From NCBI RefSeq assembly GCF_013113715.1, contig NZ_CP053344.1, positions 930,001 through 994,000 on the forward strand: a DNA stretch of 64,000 nucleotides. Reading direction: 5' to 3'. Numbering within the stretch: the stretch's first letter is position 1; each line of letters starts with the position of its first letter. Shown in pieces: positions 28,627 through 38,417 of the stretch. Position numbers and translations under genes: made by a program. Source of the stretch: Herbiconiux sp. SALV-R1. GTDB lineage: Bacteria > Actinomycetota > Actinomycetes > Actinomycetales > Microbacteriaceae. The notes under the pieces are model-generated. The model did not search any database. It saw nothing but the letters and a program-made list of their open reading frames with translations, and was not told the origin of the DNA.

Positions 28627-29443
28627 GTGCGGCCAGGCGCTTACGCCAGGTGGCCGCGCGCGAGGGGCGCACCGCGAGCGCGGGGCCGTCGATCCACTGC
28701 TCCACCACCGAGATGCCGTGCAGCGCGTTCACCGCCCACAGCTCGCAGCCCTCGAGGTCGGCCGGCCGCGCACGCTCCTCCACGACGCGGGTTCCCGTCG
28801 CCGTGGCGATGAGCCGGATGCTCCGCGCCGTCACACTCGCCACCCTGGCCAGGTCGCCGCTCGGCGCCACGAGCGTCTCGCCGCGCCACCACAGCAGCGC
28901 CGCGCTGCAGCCGTCGACCACGAGGCCATGGTGCAAGAGCACGATCTCGTCGGCACCGTCTTCCTGCGCCTGGCCGCGCAGAGCGATGAGGTGCTCGAGG
29001 TCGGGTCCCTTGATGCGCGGTACCCGCCGCGGGTCGTCTCCGGTGCGGGTCACCACGACCGAGCTCGTGCGCGGGCGGGGCGCGAGGCGCACGCGGAGGC
29101 GGAGCTCGAGGCCGGTGCCGTCGAGCCCGGCGGCGCTGTCGGGCCCCGCGGCGCCCTCGACCCGCGCCAGCTCCACCCGCGGAAACAGCCGAGCCTGCGG
29201 GAACGCCTTCAGCCGCCCGATCGCCGCACCCCAGAACGCGGTCGCCGCGGCGATCGTCGCGGCGTCATCAGCCGTCTGAGCGACGCTGTCGAGAAAGCGG
29301 TCGCGGTGCGCGTCGAGGGCCCGCACCGTACCCGTCGCCTCCACCAGCCAGGAGTCGGCGACGAGCAGCTCGGCGTGCGGCTGCAGCTCCCGCTCCACGA
29401 GCGCGCCGCGCGACCAGACGAAGGTGGCCGGGGCCGTCGCCAT
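28610..29443 (-). CDS. Class IV aminotransferase, likely aminodeoxychorismate lyase (PabC-like)
   Basis: This 277-residue PLP enzyme is of fold type IV. The catalytic lysine is likely in RIKGPDLEHLIALR, and a DEIVLLHHGLVVDGCSAAL segment matches the cofactor-binding strand and loop. The adjacent divergent gene encodes a PabB-like enzyme, so conversion of aminodeoxychorismate to p-aminobenzoate for folate is the most likely role; a branched-chain or D-amino-acid aminotransferase is the alternative. GAGAGGAG lies 5 nt before ATG 29443. It overlaps the 3' end of cydC. Confidence 0.78.
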   Translation of the reverse strand: MATAPATFVWSRGALVERELQPHAELLVADSWLVEATGTVRALDAHRDRFLDSVAQTADDAATIAAATAFWGAAIGRLKAFPQARLFPRVELARVEGAAGPDSAAGLDGTGLELRLRVRLAPRPRTSSVVVTRTGDDPRRVPRIKGPDLEHLIALRGQAQEDGADEIVLLHHGLVVDGCSAALLWWRGETLVAPSGDLARVASVTARSIRLIATATGTRVVEERARPADLEGCELWAVNALHGISVVEQWIDGPALAVRPSRAATWRKRLAALSRPL

Positions 29444-29473
29444 GCGCGCTCCTCTCGCCGTCGGGTCACGAAC

Positions 29474-29479
29474 TACGCT
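29474..29479 (+). promoter_or_regulatory. Leaderless-type -10 box for the PabB-like gene
   Basis: TACGCT (TANNNT) ends 6 nt before the GTG start at 29486, and no Shine-Dalgarno sequence precedes that codon. This is the arrangement of leaderless messages, which are common in actinobacteria. The whole divergent gap is only 42 bp. Confidence 0.45.
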
Positions 29480-29485
29480 ATTACA

Positions 29486-30832
29486 GTGCCGCCGACGCCC
29501 CTGCGACGAACCCTGGCCGTGGGCATCGACCCGGCCGCCGCGTTCGCCGCGCTCTACGGCGACTCGCCCCGCGCGTTCTGGCTCGACGGGGGCCGCGGGG
29601 CCACCCGTGGCATGAGCTATCTCGGCGCCGCTGAGACCGTCGTCGAGGCCCGGTCGTGGGGCGAGCTCCGCGCCGCGTGGGCGGCCACTCCCGCCCCTGA
29701 GCCCTCTCCCGCCTCCGCTCCTGCCTTCGCCCTCGGCTGGGTCGGCTGGCTCGAGTACGAACTCGGCACCCTCGACGAGGAGCGCGCGCACGGCCCTAGC
29801 ACCACCCCCGCAGGTCGCGCCCCAGCCCGTTTCCTCTTCGTCGAGCGCGCGATCGCCCTCGACCACACGACCGGCGAGGTCACCCTCCTCGCCCTCCCGG
29901 CACCGGACGCGCAGCGTTGGCTCGACGCCACCGAGCGCACCCTCGTCGAGCTGAGCCGCGCATCCGTCACCCGCTTCTCGGCTGGGGTCCCCGCGGGGGC
30001 GGTCGCGCATCCGCGTCACGACCTCGCCCGGTACGCCGAGCTCGTCGAGGAGTGCCGCCGAGTCATCGCCCGGGGAGAGGCCTACCAGCTCTGCCTCACC
30101 AACCGTTTCGACGTGCCCGGCGAGTTCGACCCGTGGCGCACCTACCTGCGGCTCCGCGAGCTCAGCCCCACCGCGCACGGCGGCTACCTGCGCCTCGACG
30201 ACACCGCGTTGCTCAGTGCCTCGCCCGAACTCTTCCTCGCGGTGTCGGCCGACGGCCGGGTGGCGACGCGCCCGGTGAAAGGCACGCGCCGCCGGGGCAC
30301 CGACGCCGGCGACGACGCGCGGCTCTCCGCCGAGCTCCTGGCGAGCGAGAAGGAGCGGGCCGAGAACCTCATGATCGTCGACCTCATGCGCAACGACCTG
30401 GCCCGGGTGTGCGAGCTCGGCACGGTGCGGGTGAGCGAGCTGCTCGCGGTGGAGACGCATCCGCAGGTGCACCAGCTGGTGAGCACGATCGAGGGCCGGC
30501 TGCGGGCGGGGCTCGACGTCATCGACGTGCTCGGCGCGACCTTTCCGGCCGGCTCGATGACGGGCGCACCCAAGCGCAGCGCGATGCAGCACCTCGAGCG
30601 GCTCGAGGGTGGCGAGCGCGGAATCTACGCGGGTGCCTTCGGCTTCCTGTCGTTCGACGGGGCGGCGGAGCTGGCCATGGTGATCAGGAGCATCGTGCTG
30701 GAGCCGGGGGGAGCATCCATCGGCACCGGCGGTGGCATCACGACGCTCTCGGTGGCGGCCGACGAGGTCGAGGAGACGAGGCTGAAGGCGGCGGCTCTGC
30801 TGCAGGTTCTCGGGGCGGTTCTGCCGGGGTAG
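29486..30832 (+). CDS. Chorismate-binding enzyme, PabB-like aminodeoxychorismate synthase component I
   Basis: This 448-residue chorismate-utilising enzyme has the C-terminal catalytic core with [30 protein letters not shown], and [15 protein letters not shown]. It adds ammonia from a glutaminase partner to chorismate. Pairing with the PabC-like gene favours p-aminobenzoate over anthranilate synthesis, although TrpE cannot be excluded from sequence alone. GTG 29486 is the only start that fits; upstream codons in frame belong to the divergent gene. No glutamine amidotransferase domain is fused. Confidence 0.85.
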   Translation: MPPTPLRRTLAVGIDPAAAFAALYGDSPRAFWLDGGRGATRGMSYLGAAETVVEARSWGELRAAWAATPAPEPSPASAPAFALGWVGWLEYELGTLDEERAHGPSTTPAGRAPARFLFVERAIALDHTTGEVTLLALPAPDAQRWLDATERTLVELSRASVTRFSAGVPAGAVAHPRHDLARYAELVEECRRVIARGEAYQLCLTNRFDVPGEFDPWRTYLRLRELSPTAHGGYLRLDDTALLSASPELFLAVSADGRVATRPVKGTRRRGTDAGDDARLSAELLASEKERAENLMIVDLMRNDLARVCELGTVRVSELLAVETHPQVHQLVSTIEGRLRAGLDVIDVLGATFPAGSMTGAPKRSAMQHLERLEGGERGIYAGAFGFLSFDGAAELAMVIRSIVLEPGGASIGTGGGITTLSVAADEVEETRLKAAALLQVLGAVLPG

Positions 30833-30885
30833 TAGTGTGGTTTGCTGGCGCGTCGTGCGCGCCGATCCTTGCGACCCACTGCTTC

Positions 30886-30899
30886 CGGCAGATCTGCCG
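30886..30899. repeat. Perfect 14-bp palindrome in the leuS leader
   Basis: CGGCAGATCTGCCG is self-complementary over its whole length and lies 25 bp before the chosen leuS ATG. A second hairpin, GGCGCG-TCGTG-CGCGCC, lies at about 30847-30863. The pair could be a protein operator or a leader structure. No T-box features are visible. Confidence 0.4.
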
Positions 30900-30923
30900 T
30901 CGATGTGGTTCGCCTGCGCGAGC

Positions 30924-33530
30924 ATGAATGAGAGTCACGTGGTCACCGAGAACACCTTCGACGAGCCCGGCCAGGCACACGACGAGGCCGAGCGCTACGA
31001 CATCCGTGCCCTTCAGGAGAAGTGGCTTCCCCGCTGGGAGGAGCTGAAGCCGTTCAGCACCGACCTCGACGGCGACAAGCGCCCGCGCAAGTACGTGCTC
31101 GACATGTTCCCCTACCCCTCCGGCGACCTGCACATGGGGCACGCCGAGGCCTACGCGCTGGGTGACGTCGTGGCCCGCTACTGGCGTCAGCAGGGCTTCA
31201 ACGTGCTGCACCCCATCGGCTGGGACTCGTTCGGCCTGCCCGCCGAGAACGCCGCCATCAAGCGCGGCCTCGACCCCCGCGAGTGGACCTACGACAACAT
31301 CGCGCAGCAGCACTCGAGCTTCAAGAAGTACGCCGGCTCCTTCGACTGGGACCGCGTGCTGCACACCAGCGACCCCGAGTACTACAAGTGGAACCAGTGG
31401 CTGTTCCTCAAGATGTACGAGAAGGGCCTCGCCTACCGCAAGGCCAGCTGGGTCAACTGGGACCCGGTCGACCAGACCGTGCTCGCCAACGAGCAGGTGC
31501 TGCCCGACGGCACCTCCGAGCGCTCGGGCGCCGTCGTGGTGAAGAAGAAGCTCACGCAGTGGTACTTCCGCATCACCGACTACGCCGACCGCCTGCTCGA
31601 CGACCTCAAGCAGCTCGAGGGCACCTGGCCCGCCAAGGTCATCGCGATGCAGCGCAACTGGATCGGCCGCTCCGTCGGCGCCGACGTCGACTTCGAGATC
31701 GAGGGGCGTTCCGAGCGTGTGACCGTGTTCACCACGCGGCCCGACACGCTCTACGGCGCGACCTTCATGGTCGTCGCCCCCGACTCCGACCTGGCCCAGG
31801 AGCTCGTCGCCACGGGAACCGGAGACGACGCGGATGCGGTGCGCGAGCGCTTTGCGAAGTACCTCGCCGAGGTGCAGAAGTCGTCGGAGACCGAGCGGCA
31901 GGCGACCGACCGCCCGAAGACGGGCATCTTCCTCGACCGCTACGCCATCAACCCGGTGAACGGGGAGCGCCTGCCCATCTGGGCTGCCGACTACGTGCTG
32001 GCCGACTACGGGCACGGTGCGGTGATGGCGGTTCCCGCGCACGACCAGCGCGACCTCGACTTCGCCCGTGCCTTCGGGCTGCCGGTGCGCGTGGTCGTCG
32101 ACACCCTCGCTCCGGTCACGGGTGTGATCCCCGTGATCGACCCCGACGACCTGCCCGAGCTCGAAGACCTCGACCCGGCCACCACCGGTATCGCGCTCGC
32201 GGGCGAGGGGCGGCTCATCAACTCCGGTCCGCTCGACGGGCTGTCGAAGTCGAACGCCATCCGCAAGATCATCGAGATCCTCGAGGCGGCGGGCACCGGG
32301 CGGCCGGCCAAGAACTACCGCCTGCGCGACTGGCTCATCTCGCGGCAGCGCTACTGGGGTACGCCCATCCCGATCATCCACGGCGCCGACGGCTCCGAGC
32401 ATCCGGTGCCCGAAGACCAGCTGCCCGTGCTGCTGCCGCCCACCGAGGGGCTGAACCTCACGCCCAAGGGCACGTCGCCGCTCGGCGGGGCCTCCGACTG
32501 GGTGAACGTGCCGAACCCCGTCGACGGAACGCCGGCGCTCCGCGACCCCGACACGATGGACACCTTCGTCGACAGCTCGTGGTACTTCCTGCGCTTCCTG
32601 TCGCCTCACGATTCCGAGCAGGCGTTCGACCCCAAGCAGGTCGACAAATGGGCGCCCGTCGACCAGTACGTGGGCGGTGTGACGCACGCCATCCTGCACC
32701 TGCTCTACGCGCGATTCATCACCAAGGTGCTGTTCGACCTCGGCTACGTCGGGTTCACCGAGCCCTTCAGCGCGCTGCTCAACCAGGGCATGGTGCTCAT
32801 GGACGGCTCGGCCATGTCGAAGTCGAAGGGCAACCTGGTGCGGCTCTCCGACCAGCTCGAGGAGCACGGAGTGGATGCGGTGCGCCTCACCATGGCGTTC
32901 GCCGGCCCGCCCGAAGACGACATCGACTGGGCCGACGTGTCGCCGGCCGGCTCGGCGAAGTTCCTGGCGCGTGCCTGGCGGCTTACGGCCGACGTCACCT
33001 CGCCGCCTTCGGTCAACTGGCGTGAGGGCGACCGTGCGCTCCGACGGGTCACCCACCGTTTCCTCGCCGAGGCGCCCGGGCTCATCGAGGCGTTCAAGTT
33101 CAACGTGGTCGTGGCGCGTCTGATGGAGCTCGTGAACGCGGCCCGCAAGGCCATCGACTCGGGCCCCGGCGGCTCCGACCCGGCGGTTCGTGAGGCGGTC
33201 GAGACGATCGCGCTCGGGCTGTCGCTGTTCGCGCCGTACACCGCAGAAGACATGTGGGAGCGGCTCGGCTACGAGCCGTCGATCGCGAACTACGGCTGGC
33301 GCGGGGCCGACCCGTCGCTGCTCACCGAAGACACCGTCACCGCGGTGGTGCAGGTCGACGGCAAGGTGCGCGACCGGCTCGAGGTGTCGCCGAAGATCGA
33401 CGGCGCCGCCCTCGAGGCGGAGGCGCGCGAGCTGGCGTCGGTGAAGCGGTCGATCGGCGACCGGGAGGTCGTGACGGTGGTGGCGCGGGCGCCGCGGCTG
33501 ATCAACTTCGTGACGCGGCCGGCTTCGTAG
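30924..33530 (+). CDS. leuS: Leucine--tRNA ligase
   Basis: This class I synthetase (868 residues from ATG 30924) charges tRNA-Leu. HIGH is present as HMGH in [10 protein letters not shown] and the KMSKS loop as AMSKSKGN. The CP1 editing domain contains [14 protein letters not shown] and the conserved DQRDLDFA region. The start is uncertain: ATG 30903, ATG 30924 and GTG 30939 are all in frame and none has a strong ribosome binding site. It is followed by comEA. Confidence 0.95.
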   Translation: MNESHVVTENTFDEPGQAHDEAERYDIRALQEKWLPRWEELKPFSTDLDGDKRPRKYVLDMFPYPSGDLHMGHAEAYALGDVVARYWRQQGFNVLHPIGWDSFGLPAENAAIKRGLDPREWTYDNIAQQHSSFKKYAGSFDWDRVLHTSDPEYYKWNQWLFLKMYEKGLAYRKASWVNWDPVDQTVLANEQVLPDGTSERSGAVVVKKKLTQWYFRITDYADRLLDDLKQLEGTWPAKVIAMQRNWIGRSVGADVDFEIEGRSERVTVFTTRPDTLYGATFMVVAPDSDLAQELVATGTGDDADAVRERFAKYLAEVQKSSETERQATDRPKTGIFLDRYAINPVNGERLPIWAADYVLADYGHGAVMAVPAHDQRDLDFARAFGLPVRVVVDTLAPVTGVIPVIDPDDLPELEDLDPATTGIALAGEGRLINSGPLDGLSKSNAIRKIIEILEAAGTGRPAKNYRLRDWLISRQRYWGTPIPIIHGADGSEHPVPEDQLPVLLPPTEGLNLTPKGTSPLGGASDWVNVPNPVDGTPALRDPDTMDTFVDSSWYFLRFLSPHDSEQAFDPKQVDKWAPVDQYVGGVTHAILHLLYARFITKVLFDLGYVGFTEPFSALLNQGMVLMDGSAMSKSKGNLVRLSDQLEEHGVDAVRLTMAFAGPPEDDIDWADVSPAGSAKFLARAWRLTADVTSPPSVNWREGDRALRRVTHRFLAEAPGLIEAFKFNVVVARLMELVNAARKAIDSGPGGSDPAVREAVETIALGLSLFAPYTAEDMWERLGYEPSIANYGWRGADPSLLTEDTVTAVVQVDGKVRDRLEVSPKIDGAALEAEARELASVKRSIGDREVVTVVARAPRLINFVTRPAS

Positions 33531-33627
33531 CGGGTTCCCTTCTCCACATCCTTCGTGGGGTGGGCGATCGTCCACAGCTCGACTGGTCGGGCGGGGGAGG
33601 GCGGGCGGATGCTCGTAGCCTCCCCGC

Positions 33628-34401
33628 ATGTCCGTCCCTGAGTCGCCTTCGCAAGCCGGGTCGTCCGGTCCGTCCGGTACTTCCGTGAGCGTGCGGGTGG
33701 GCGTCGGGGCGGCGATCGTGCTGGTGGTGGTGGCGCTGGTCGCGTCGGTGCTCATCACGGCGTTGGCGCCTGTGGGGGCGACGACGGTGGTGGCGGCGAC
33801 GGGCGGTGCTGCCTCGGGCGCTGCGTCTGGCGCTGCGTCTGGCGCTGCGACGGCTGCTGGGCCGGTGGAGCTGCCCGCTGACGAGGGTGCTCCGACACCC
33901 GCTGCGATCATGGTGCACCTCCTCGGCGCCGTCGCGGCGCCCGGGGTCTATGAGCTCGCGAGCGGCGCCAGGGTGGTCGATGTCGTGGCACTGGCGGGCG
34001 GCTTCAGCGAGCAGGCAGAGCGGTCGTCGGTGAATCTCGCCCGGGTGCTCGTCGATGGTGAGCAGGTGCGGGTGCTCGCGGTGGGGGAGGTGGCGCCGGG
34101 TGACGGTGCGGGTGCGGGCGGGGCTGCGGCGGGCGGCGCTGCGGCGGGCGGGGGCGGCGCTGGGGCAGGCGCCGGCGGTGTGCCTGCCGGCGGGGGCGCC
34201 GGCGCGGGTGGGGTCATCGACTTGAACCGGGCCACCGCCACCGACCTCGACACGCTGCCCCGCATCGGGCCCGCGATGGCAGCGCGCATCGTCGCGTGGC
34301 GCGACGAGAACGGGCCGTTCACCTCGGTCGACGACCTGCTGCAGGTCACCGGCATCGGCGACAAGACCCTTGAGGGCCTCCGCGACCTGGTGCGCGTCTG
34401 A
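33628..34401 (+). CDS. comEA: ComEA-like DNA-binding competence protein
   Basis: This 257-residue membrane-anchored protein has one transmembrane helix (about 27-48), an outer SLBB domain (about 95-145) and a C-terminal helix-hairpin-helix pair, IDLNRATATDLDTLPRIGP onward, that binds double-stranded DNA. The domains are joined by a Gly/Ala linker with 12-bp DNA repeats (SGAA units at 33815-33855). In competent bacteria ComEA receives DNA and feeds it to ComEC. Its stop overlaps the comEC start (TGATG). Confidence 0.92.
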   Translation: MSVPESPSQAGSSGPSGTSVSVRVGVGAAIVLVVVALVASVLITALAPVGATTVVAATGGAASGAASGAASGAATAAGPVELPADEGAPTPAAIMVHLLGAVAAPGVYELASGARVVDVVALAGGFSEQAERSSVNLARVLVDGEQVRVLAVGEVAPGDGAGAGGAAAGGAAAGGGGAGAGAGGVPAGGGAGAGGVIDLNRATATDLDTLPRIGPAMAARIVAWRDENGPFTSVDDLLQVTGIGDKTLEGLRDLVRV

Positions 34402-37091
34402 TGCGCGGCGATCTCCGGCTCGCGATGCCGGCCGCCGCCGCGTGGCTGACCGCGCTCGTGGTCGTCGGGTTGCCCGAATGGGTACCGTGGGCCACCGCCG
34501 TGCTGTGGGCGCTCAGCGCGGTCGCGTCGATCGTCGCGCTGCTCGCTGTGCGGCGGCGAGACGATCCCTTCCCCGACGGATTGCCGCCGACTGACACCGA
34601 GCACAAACCGTCAGCAGCGATGGCTCTCGTCGCCGTGAGCGTCGCTGCGGCCGCGCTGGTGTGCACGGCCGTCGCCGCGCAGAACCCGACCCGGCACCCC
34701 GCCCAACTGCCCGGGGTCGGCGACTCGGCGGTGGGGTCGGCGGTGCTGCGCGTGACCGGCCTGCCCGAGGCGGCTCCGGCCCCGTTCGGGTCTGAGCGAC
34801 ACCGCGTGCAGGTGCCGGCAGAACTCGCGACCTTCGCCAGTGGGAAGGTGGAGACGGCAGCCCGCTCGCCGGTGCTCGCCTTCACCGAGGTCGACGACCC
34901 GGAGACCCTCCGCATCGGTGCCGTCCTCACGGCACGGGGCACCCTCACCGCGGTGGAGCCCGGTGGTTCCCGCGAGTTCCTGTTCTTCGGAAGAGGCGCC
35001 GCCGAGGTCGTCTCCCCGCCCGAGTGGTGGCTCGACTGGGCCGACCAGGTGCGCAGCTCGTTCCGCACCTCGGTCGAGCATCTCCCCGGCGACGGGCGCA
35101 AGCTCCTCACCGGTCTCGCCATCGGCGACGACCGCCAGGTCTCCGACGAGCTCACCGAGGCCATGACTGTCACCGGACTCACCCACCTCACCGCCGTCTC
35201 CGGCGCCAACTGCGCCGTCGTGGTCGGCACGGCCGTGCTCGTCGCAGGTGCCCTCGGAGCGAGTCGCCGGCTGCGCCTCGTGGGTGGACTCGTCACGCTC
35301 GCGCTCTTCGTCGTGCTCGTCACCCCCGAGCCGAGTGTGCTGCGGGCGGCGACGATGGCGACCATCGTCCTTGTCGCCACCCTCTTCGGTCGGCCGGCAG
35401 CCGGGCTGCCGCCCCTCTTCCTCTCGGTCGTCGTGCTTCTGGCGGTCGACCCCTGGCTGGCGCGCAGTGCGGGCTTCGCCCTGTCGGTGCTCGCCACGGC
35501 GGGCCTCCTGCTCCTGACCCGGCCGCTCGCGACCTTCGCGGAACGAGTCATGCCGCGCTGGCTGGCGCTCGCGGTCGCGGTGCCGGTGGCCGCGCAACTG
35601 GCCTGTCAGCCCGTGCTGTTCCTCCTGTCGCCGCAGCTGACTCCGTACACGGTGCCGGCGAACCTGCTCGCCGAGCCCGCCGCCGCAGCGGTCAGCGTCC
35701 TCGGCCTCGGCGTGTGCCTGCTCGGGGTGCTGGCGCCGGGTCTCGCCGCCGTGGCCGCCTGGTTGCCCTGGGTGCCGTCAGCCTGGATCGGTGCCGTCGC
35801 CCGCTTCTTCGCCGGTCTTCCGCTGGCGGTCGTGCCGCTCCCTGACAGCCTGCTCGCCGCATCCGTCGCCGTACTGCTGCTCGGCGCGATCGTGTTCTGC
35901 ATCGCGGCGGCTCGAAGGCACCGCGTCGCCACCCGTCTCGTTGCTGGCGGATGCGCGGTCGCCGTCGTCGTCTCGGTCGGCCTCGCGGCCGGCGGCGTCG
36001 TCGCCCGCGACACCGCGATCCCGCCCGGGTGGGTCATCGCAGCCTGCGACATCGGACAGGGCGACGCGGTGCTGCTACGAAGCGCCGACCGCGTCGCGCT
36101 CGTCGACGTGGGCCCCGACCCCGATCCGCTCGAGGAGTGCCTCTCGCGGCTCAGGATCGACCACATCGACCTCCTCGTGCTCACCCACTACGACCGTGAC
36201 CACGTCGGCGGCCTCGACGCCGTCATCGGCCGGGTCTCCACCGCCCTCGTCGGCCCACCCGACGGCGCCGCCGACACCCACCTGCTCGACCGCCTCGAGC
36301 AGGGCGGCGCCCACCTCGTCGACGGCACCCGCGGCCTCCACGGCGACCTCGGATCCTTCCACTGGGCCGTCCTCTGGCCCCACCCCCACACCCGCCTCCA
36401 CGGCAACGACGCCAGCGTCACCGTCCTCTTCACCGGCCCCCTCTCCGCCCTCTTCCTCGGCGACCTCGGCGAGTCCGCCCAATCCTCCCTCCTCACCGCT
36501 TCCCCCCTCCTCCCCACCACCACCTCCTCGCCGCCGCCCCCGAACCCCGCCGGCCCCGCCGCACCCCTCGTCCCCGCCGAGTCATCCCTGACCGCCGCCG
36601 GCCGCATCGTCCCCGCCACCTTCGACGCGTCGAGCCCGAGCCCCGCCGGCATCTTCGTTCCCGCCACTGTCGATATGTCCCCTCCGTTCGCCCTCGGCCC
36701 CCTCGTCCCGGCCGCTCTCGACGCGTCGAGCCAGAACGCCGCCGGCCCCGTTCTCGCGAGCGGCCTTCGCGGGTCGCCGCAGGGCGCCACCCTCGCCGCG
36801 GGCCTCCCCGAGCACGTCGACGTCGTCAAGGTCTCCCACCACGGATCCGCCGACCAGAGCGACCGTCTCTACGCCCACATCTCCGCCCGCCTCGGACTCA
36901 TCTCGGTCGGCGCCGACAACACCTACGGCCACCCCACCGATCGCCTGCTCGCCCTCCTCGCCCGCACCGGCACCCAGCCCTTCCGCACCGACACCATGGG
37001 CCTCATCACCGTCAGCGTCTCCGGCCCCGCATCCGGCCGCGCCGCCAGCCCACCCACGCTCAGCGTCTGGAGCGAGCGCAGTCCGCCTTAG
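34401..37091 (+). CDS. comEC: ComEC/Rec2 DNA-uptake channel protein with an internal insertion
   Basis: This 896-residue polytopic protein is the inner-membrane channel for single-stranded DNA uptake. It has an N-terminal OB-like region, the competence domain (helices from about 220, with GLTHLTAVSGANCAVV) and a C-terminal metallo-beta-lactamase domain with THYDRDHVGG. Between LFLGDLGESAQ and VDVVKVSHHGSADQ, which normally lie close together, about 100 Pro/Ala-rich residues are inserted (about 36490-36810), containing three degenerate VPA-x2-D-x-S repeats. The metal-binding residues are kept on both sides, so function may persist. Confidence 0.92.
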   Translation: MRGDLRLAMPAAAAWLTALVVVGLPEWVPWATAVLWALSAVASIVALLAVRRRDDPFPDGLPPTDTEHKPSAAMALVAVSVAAAALVCTAVAAQNPTRHPAQLPGVGDSAVGSAVLRVTGLPEAAPAPFGSERHRVQVPAELATFASGKVETAARSPVLAFTEVDDPETLRIGAVLTARGTLTAVEPGGSREFLFFGRGAAEVVSPPEWWLDWADQVRSSFRTSVEHLPGDGRKLLTGLAIGDDRQVSDELTEAMTVTGLTHLTAVSGANCAVVVGTAVLVAGALGASRRLRLVGGLVTLALFVVLVTPEPSVLRAATMATIVLVATLFGRPAAGLPPLFLSVVVLLAVDPWLARSAGFALSVLATAGLLLLTRPLATFAERVMPRWLALAVAVPVAAQLACQPVLFLLSPQLTPYTVPANLLAEPAAAAVSVLGLGVCLLGVLAPGLAAVAAWLPWVPSAWIGAVARFFAGLPLAVVPLPDSLLAASVAVLLLGAIVFCIAAARRHRVATRLVAGGCAVAVVVSVGLAAGGVVARDTAIPPGWVIAACDIGQGDAVLLRSADRVALVDVGPDPDPLEECLSRLRIDHIDLLVLTHYDRDHVGGLDAVIGRVSTALVGPPDGAADTHLLDRLEQGGAHLVDGTRGLHGDLGSFHWAVLWPHPHTRLHGNDASVTVLFTGPLSALFLGDLGESAQSSLLTASPLLPTTTSSPPPPNPAGPAAPLVPAESSLTAAGRIVPATFDASSPSPAGIFVPATVDMSPPFALGPLVPAALDASSQNAAGPVLASGLRGSPQGATLAAGLPEHVDVVKVSHHGSADQSDRLYAHISARLGLISVGADNTYGHPTDRLLALLARTGTQPFRTDTMGLITVSVSGPASGRAASPPTLSVWSERSPP

Positions 37092-37171
37092 CGTCTTCGC
37101 CGAAAGCCAAGCGAGTCACCACGCCGGGCCGTGCCAGCGGCCCACCGACGCTCAGCGTCTGGAGCGAGCGC
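37056..37171 (+). repeat. Duplicated 3' end of comEC
   Basis: The 24-bp core ACGCTCAGCGTCTGGAGCGA plus GCGC occurs at 37056-37079, in the last codons of comEC, and again at 37148-37171 downstream of the stop, 92 bp away. Similar bases flank both copies (GCCAGC...CCACC before, GTCCG after). It looks like a local duplication of the gene's tail. Confidence 0.85.
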
Positions 37172-37238
37172 CGTCCGGGCCGTGGGCGGCGGTGTCGTGG
37201 GTGGCGGATAGGCTGGACAGGTAGCGGAAGAGGGTGTC

Positions 37239-38273
37239 ATGGCGGTCGCACGTGGGGCGAAGGCTCCGGCCAAGTCGGCGGCGAAGGTCGCCATTCCGCA
37301 GATCGCGTGGAACGAGGTGCGGCCCGCCTCCGTCGTGCTGGTGTCGGGCACCGAGAGCTTCCTCGCCGACCGGGCCATCCGCCGCCTCCGCGACCTCCTC
37401 AAGGCCGAAGACCCGAGCCTGGAGGTCACCGACATCGACGCTGCCTCCTACGCCCCGGGCGAGCTCATGACCCTGGCGAGCCCGTCGCTGTTCGACGAGC
37501 CGCGGCTCATCCGTGTGTCGTCGGTCGAGAAGTGCACCGACGCGTTCATCGAAGAGACCCTCGCCTACCTCGCCTACCCGGCCGACGACACCTACCTAGT
37601 GCTGCGTCACGGCGGGGGGGTGCGCGGCAAGAAGCTCCTCGAGGGCGTCCGCGCCGCCGCGGGAGTAGCGGTCGAGGTGGTCTGCGCGGAGTTGAAGCGC
37701 GACACCGACAAGTACGAGTTCGCCTCGGCCGAGTTCCGGGCGGCCGGCAAGCGTGTCACCCCAGGCGCGCTGCGCGCTCTCGTGTCGGCCTTCACCGACG
37801 ACCTCGCCGAGCTCTCAGCGGCCTGCAACCAGCTCATCTCCGACACCACGGAGGAGGTCACCGAGGTCACGGTCGAGCGCTACTACGCCGGCCGGGTCGA
37901 GACCAACGCGTTCGCCGTCGCCGACTCCGCCCTCGCCGGCCACTACGGCGAGTCGCTCGCGCTCCTGCGCCACGCGCTCGCCTCGGGCGCCGACCCGGTT
38001 CCGATGGTCGCGGCCTTCGCGATGAAGCTCCGCACCATGGCCAAGGTGCTCGGCGCGCGCGGTGGCTCGGCACAGCTCGCCGGCCAGCTCGGCATGGCCC
38101 CCTGGCAGATCGACCGAGCCCGCCGCGACCTCGCCGGCTGGGACGGCAAGGGCCTCGGCCGCTGCATCCAAGTCCTCGCCGAAACAGACGAGAGCATCAA
38201 GGGCGCCGGCCGCGACCCCGTCTTCGCCCTCGAACGCATGATCAGCATCATCTCCGCCCGCGGCACCCTCTAA
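37239..38273 (+). CDS. holA: DNA polymerase III subunit delta
   Basis: This 344-residue clamp-loader subunit opens the sliding clamp. It shows the AAA+-like fold with SLFDEPRLIRV in the first domain, FTDDLAELSAACNQLI in the second, and a helical collar. It follows comEC as in many actinobacteria. GGAAGAGGG lies just before ATG 37239. The N-terminal 15 residues are basic and Ala-rich. It is convergent with rpsT. Confidence 0.94.
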   Translation: MAVARGAKAPAKSAAKVAIPQIAWNEVRPASVVLVSGTESFLADRAIRRLRDLLKAEDPSLEVTDIDAASYAPGELMTLASPSLFDEPRLIRVSSVEKCTDAFIEETLAYLAYPADDTYLVLRHGGGVRGKKLLEGVRAAAGVAVEVVCAELKRDTDKYEFASAEFRAAGKRVTPGALRALVSAFTDDLAELSAACNQLISDTTEEVTEVTVERYYAGRVETNAFAVADSALAGHYGESLALLRHALASGADPVPMVAAFAMKLRTMAKVLGARGGSAQLAGQLGMAPWQIDRARRDLAGWDGKGLGRCIQVLAETDESIKGAGRDPVFALERMISIISARGTL

Positions 38274-38329
38274 CCCCGCGCCCCACCCCACCCACCCGAG
38301 CATCCGGCACCACCGCCCACCCCACCCGT

Positions 38330-38385
38330 TTCTTACGGACAAAGTCCGTGATAACCGAGTTCTTCACGGACTTTGTCCGTAAGAA
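38330..38385. repeat. 22-bp perfect inverted repeat made of nested palindromes
   Basis: The left arm 38330-38351 (TTCTTACGGACAAAGTCCGT plus GA) is perfectly complementary to 38364-38385, with a 12-nt loop TAACCGAGTTCT. Each arm is itself the palindrome ACGGAC-AAA-GTCCGT or its complement. It lies between the convergent genes holA and rpsT. It lacks a T tract as read from holA, so a terminator is only one option. Confidence 0.95.
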
Positions 38386-38417
38386 CGTGCAGCGCCCCCA
38401 GCCCCCCCCCCCAAACG

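Noticed and set aside
30833-30923. T-box riboswitch before leuS
   Set aside because: No T-box sequence, specifier loop or antiterminator is recognisable, and the region is too short.
38402-38412. Eleven-C tract as a phase-variation switch
   Set aside because: It lies between genes, beyond the rpsT terminator stem, and not in a promoter spacer or coding frame, so a switch function is not supported.
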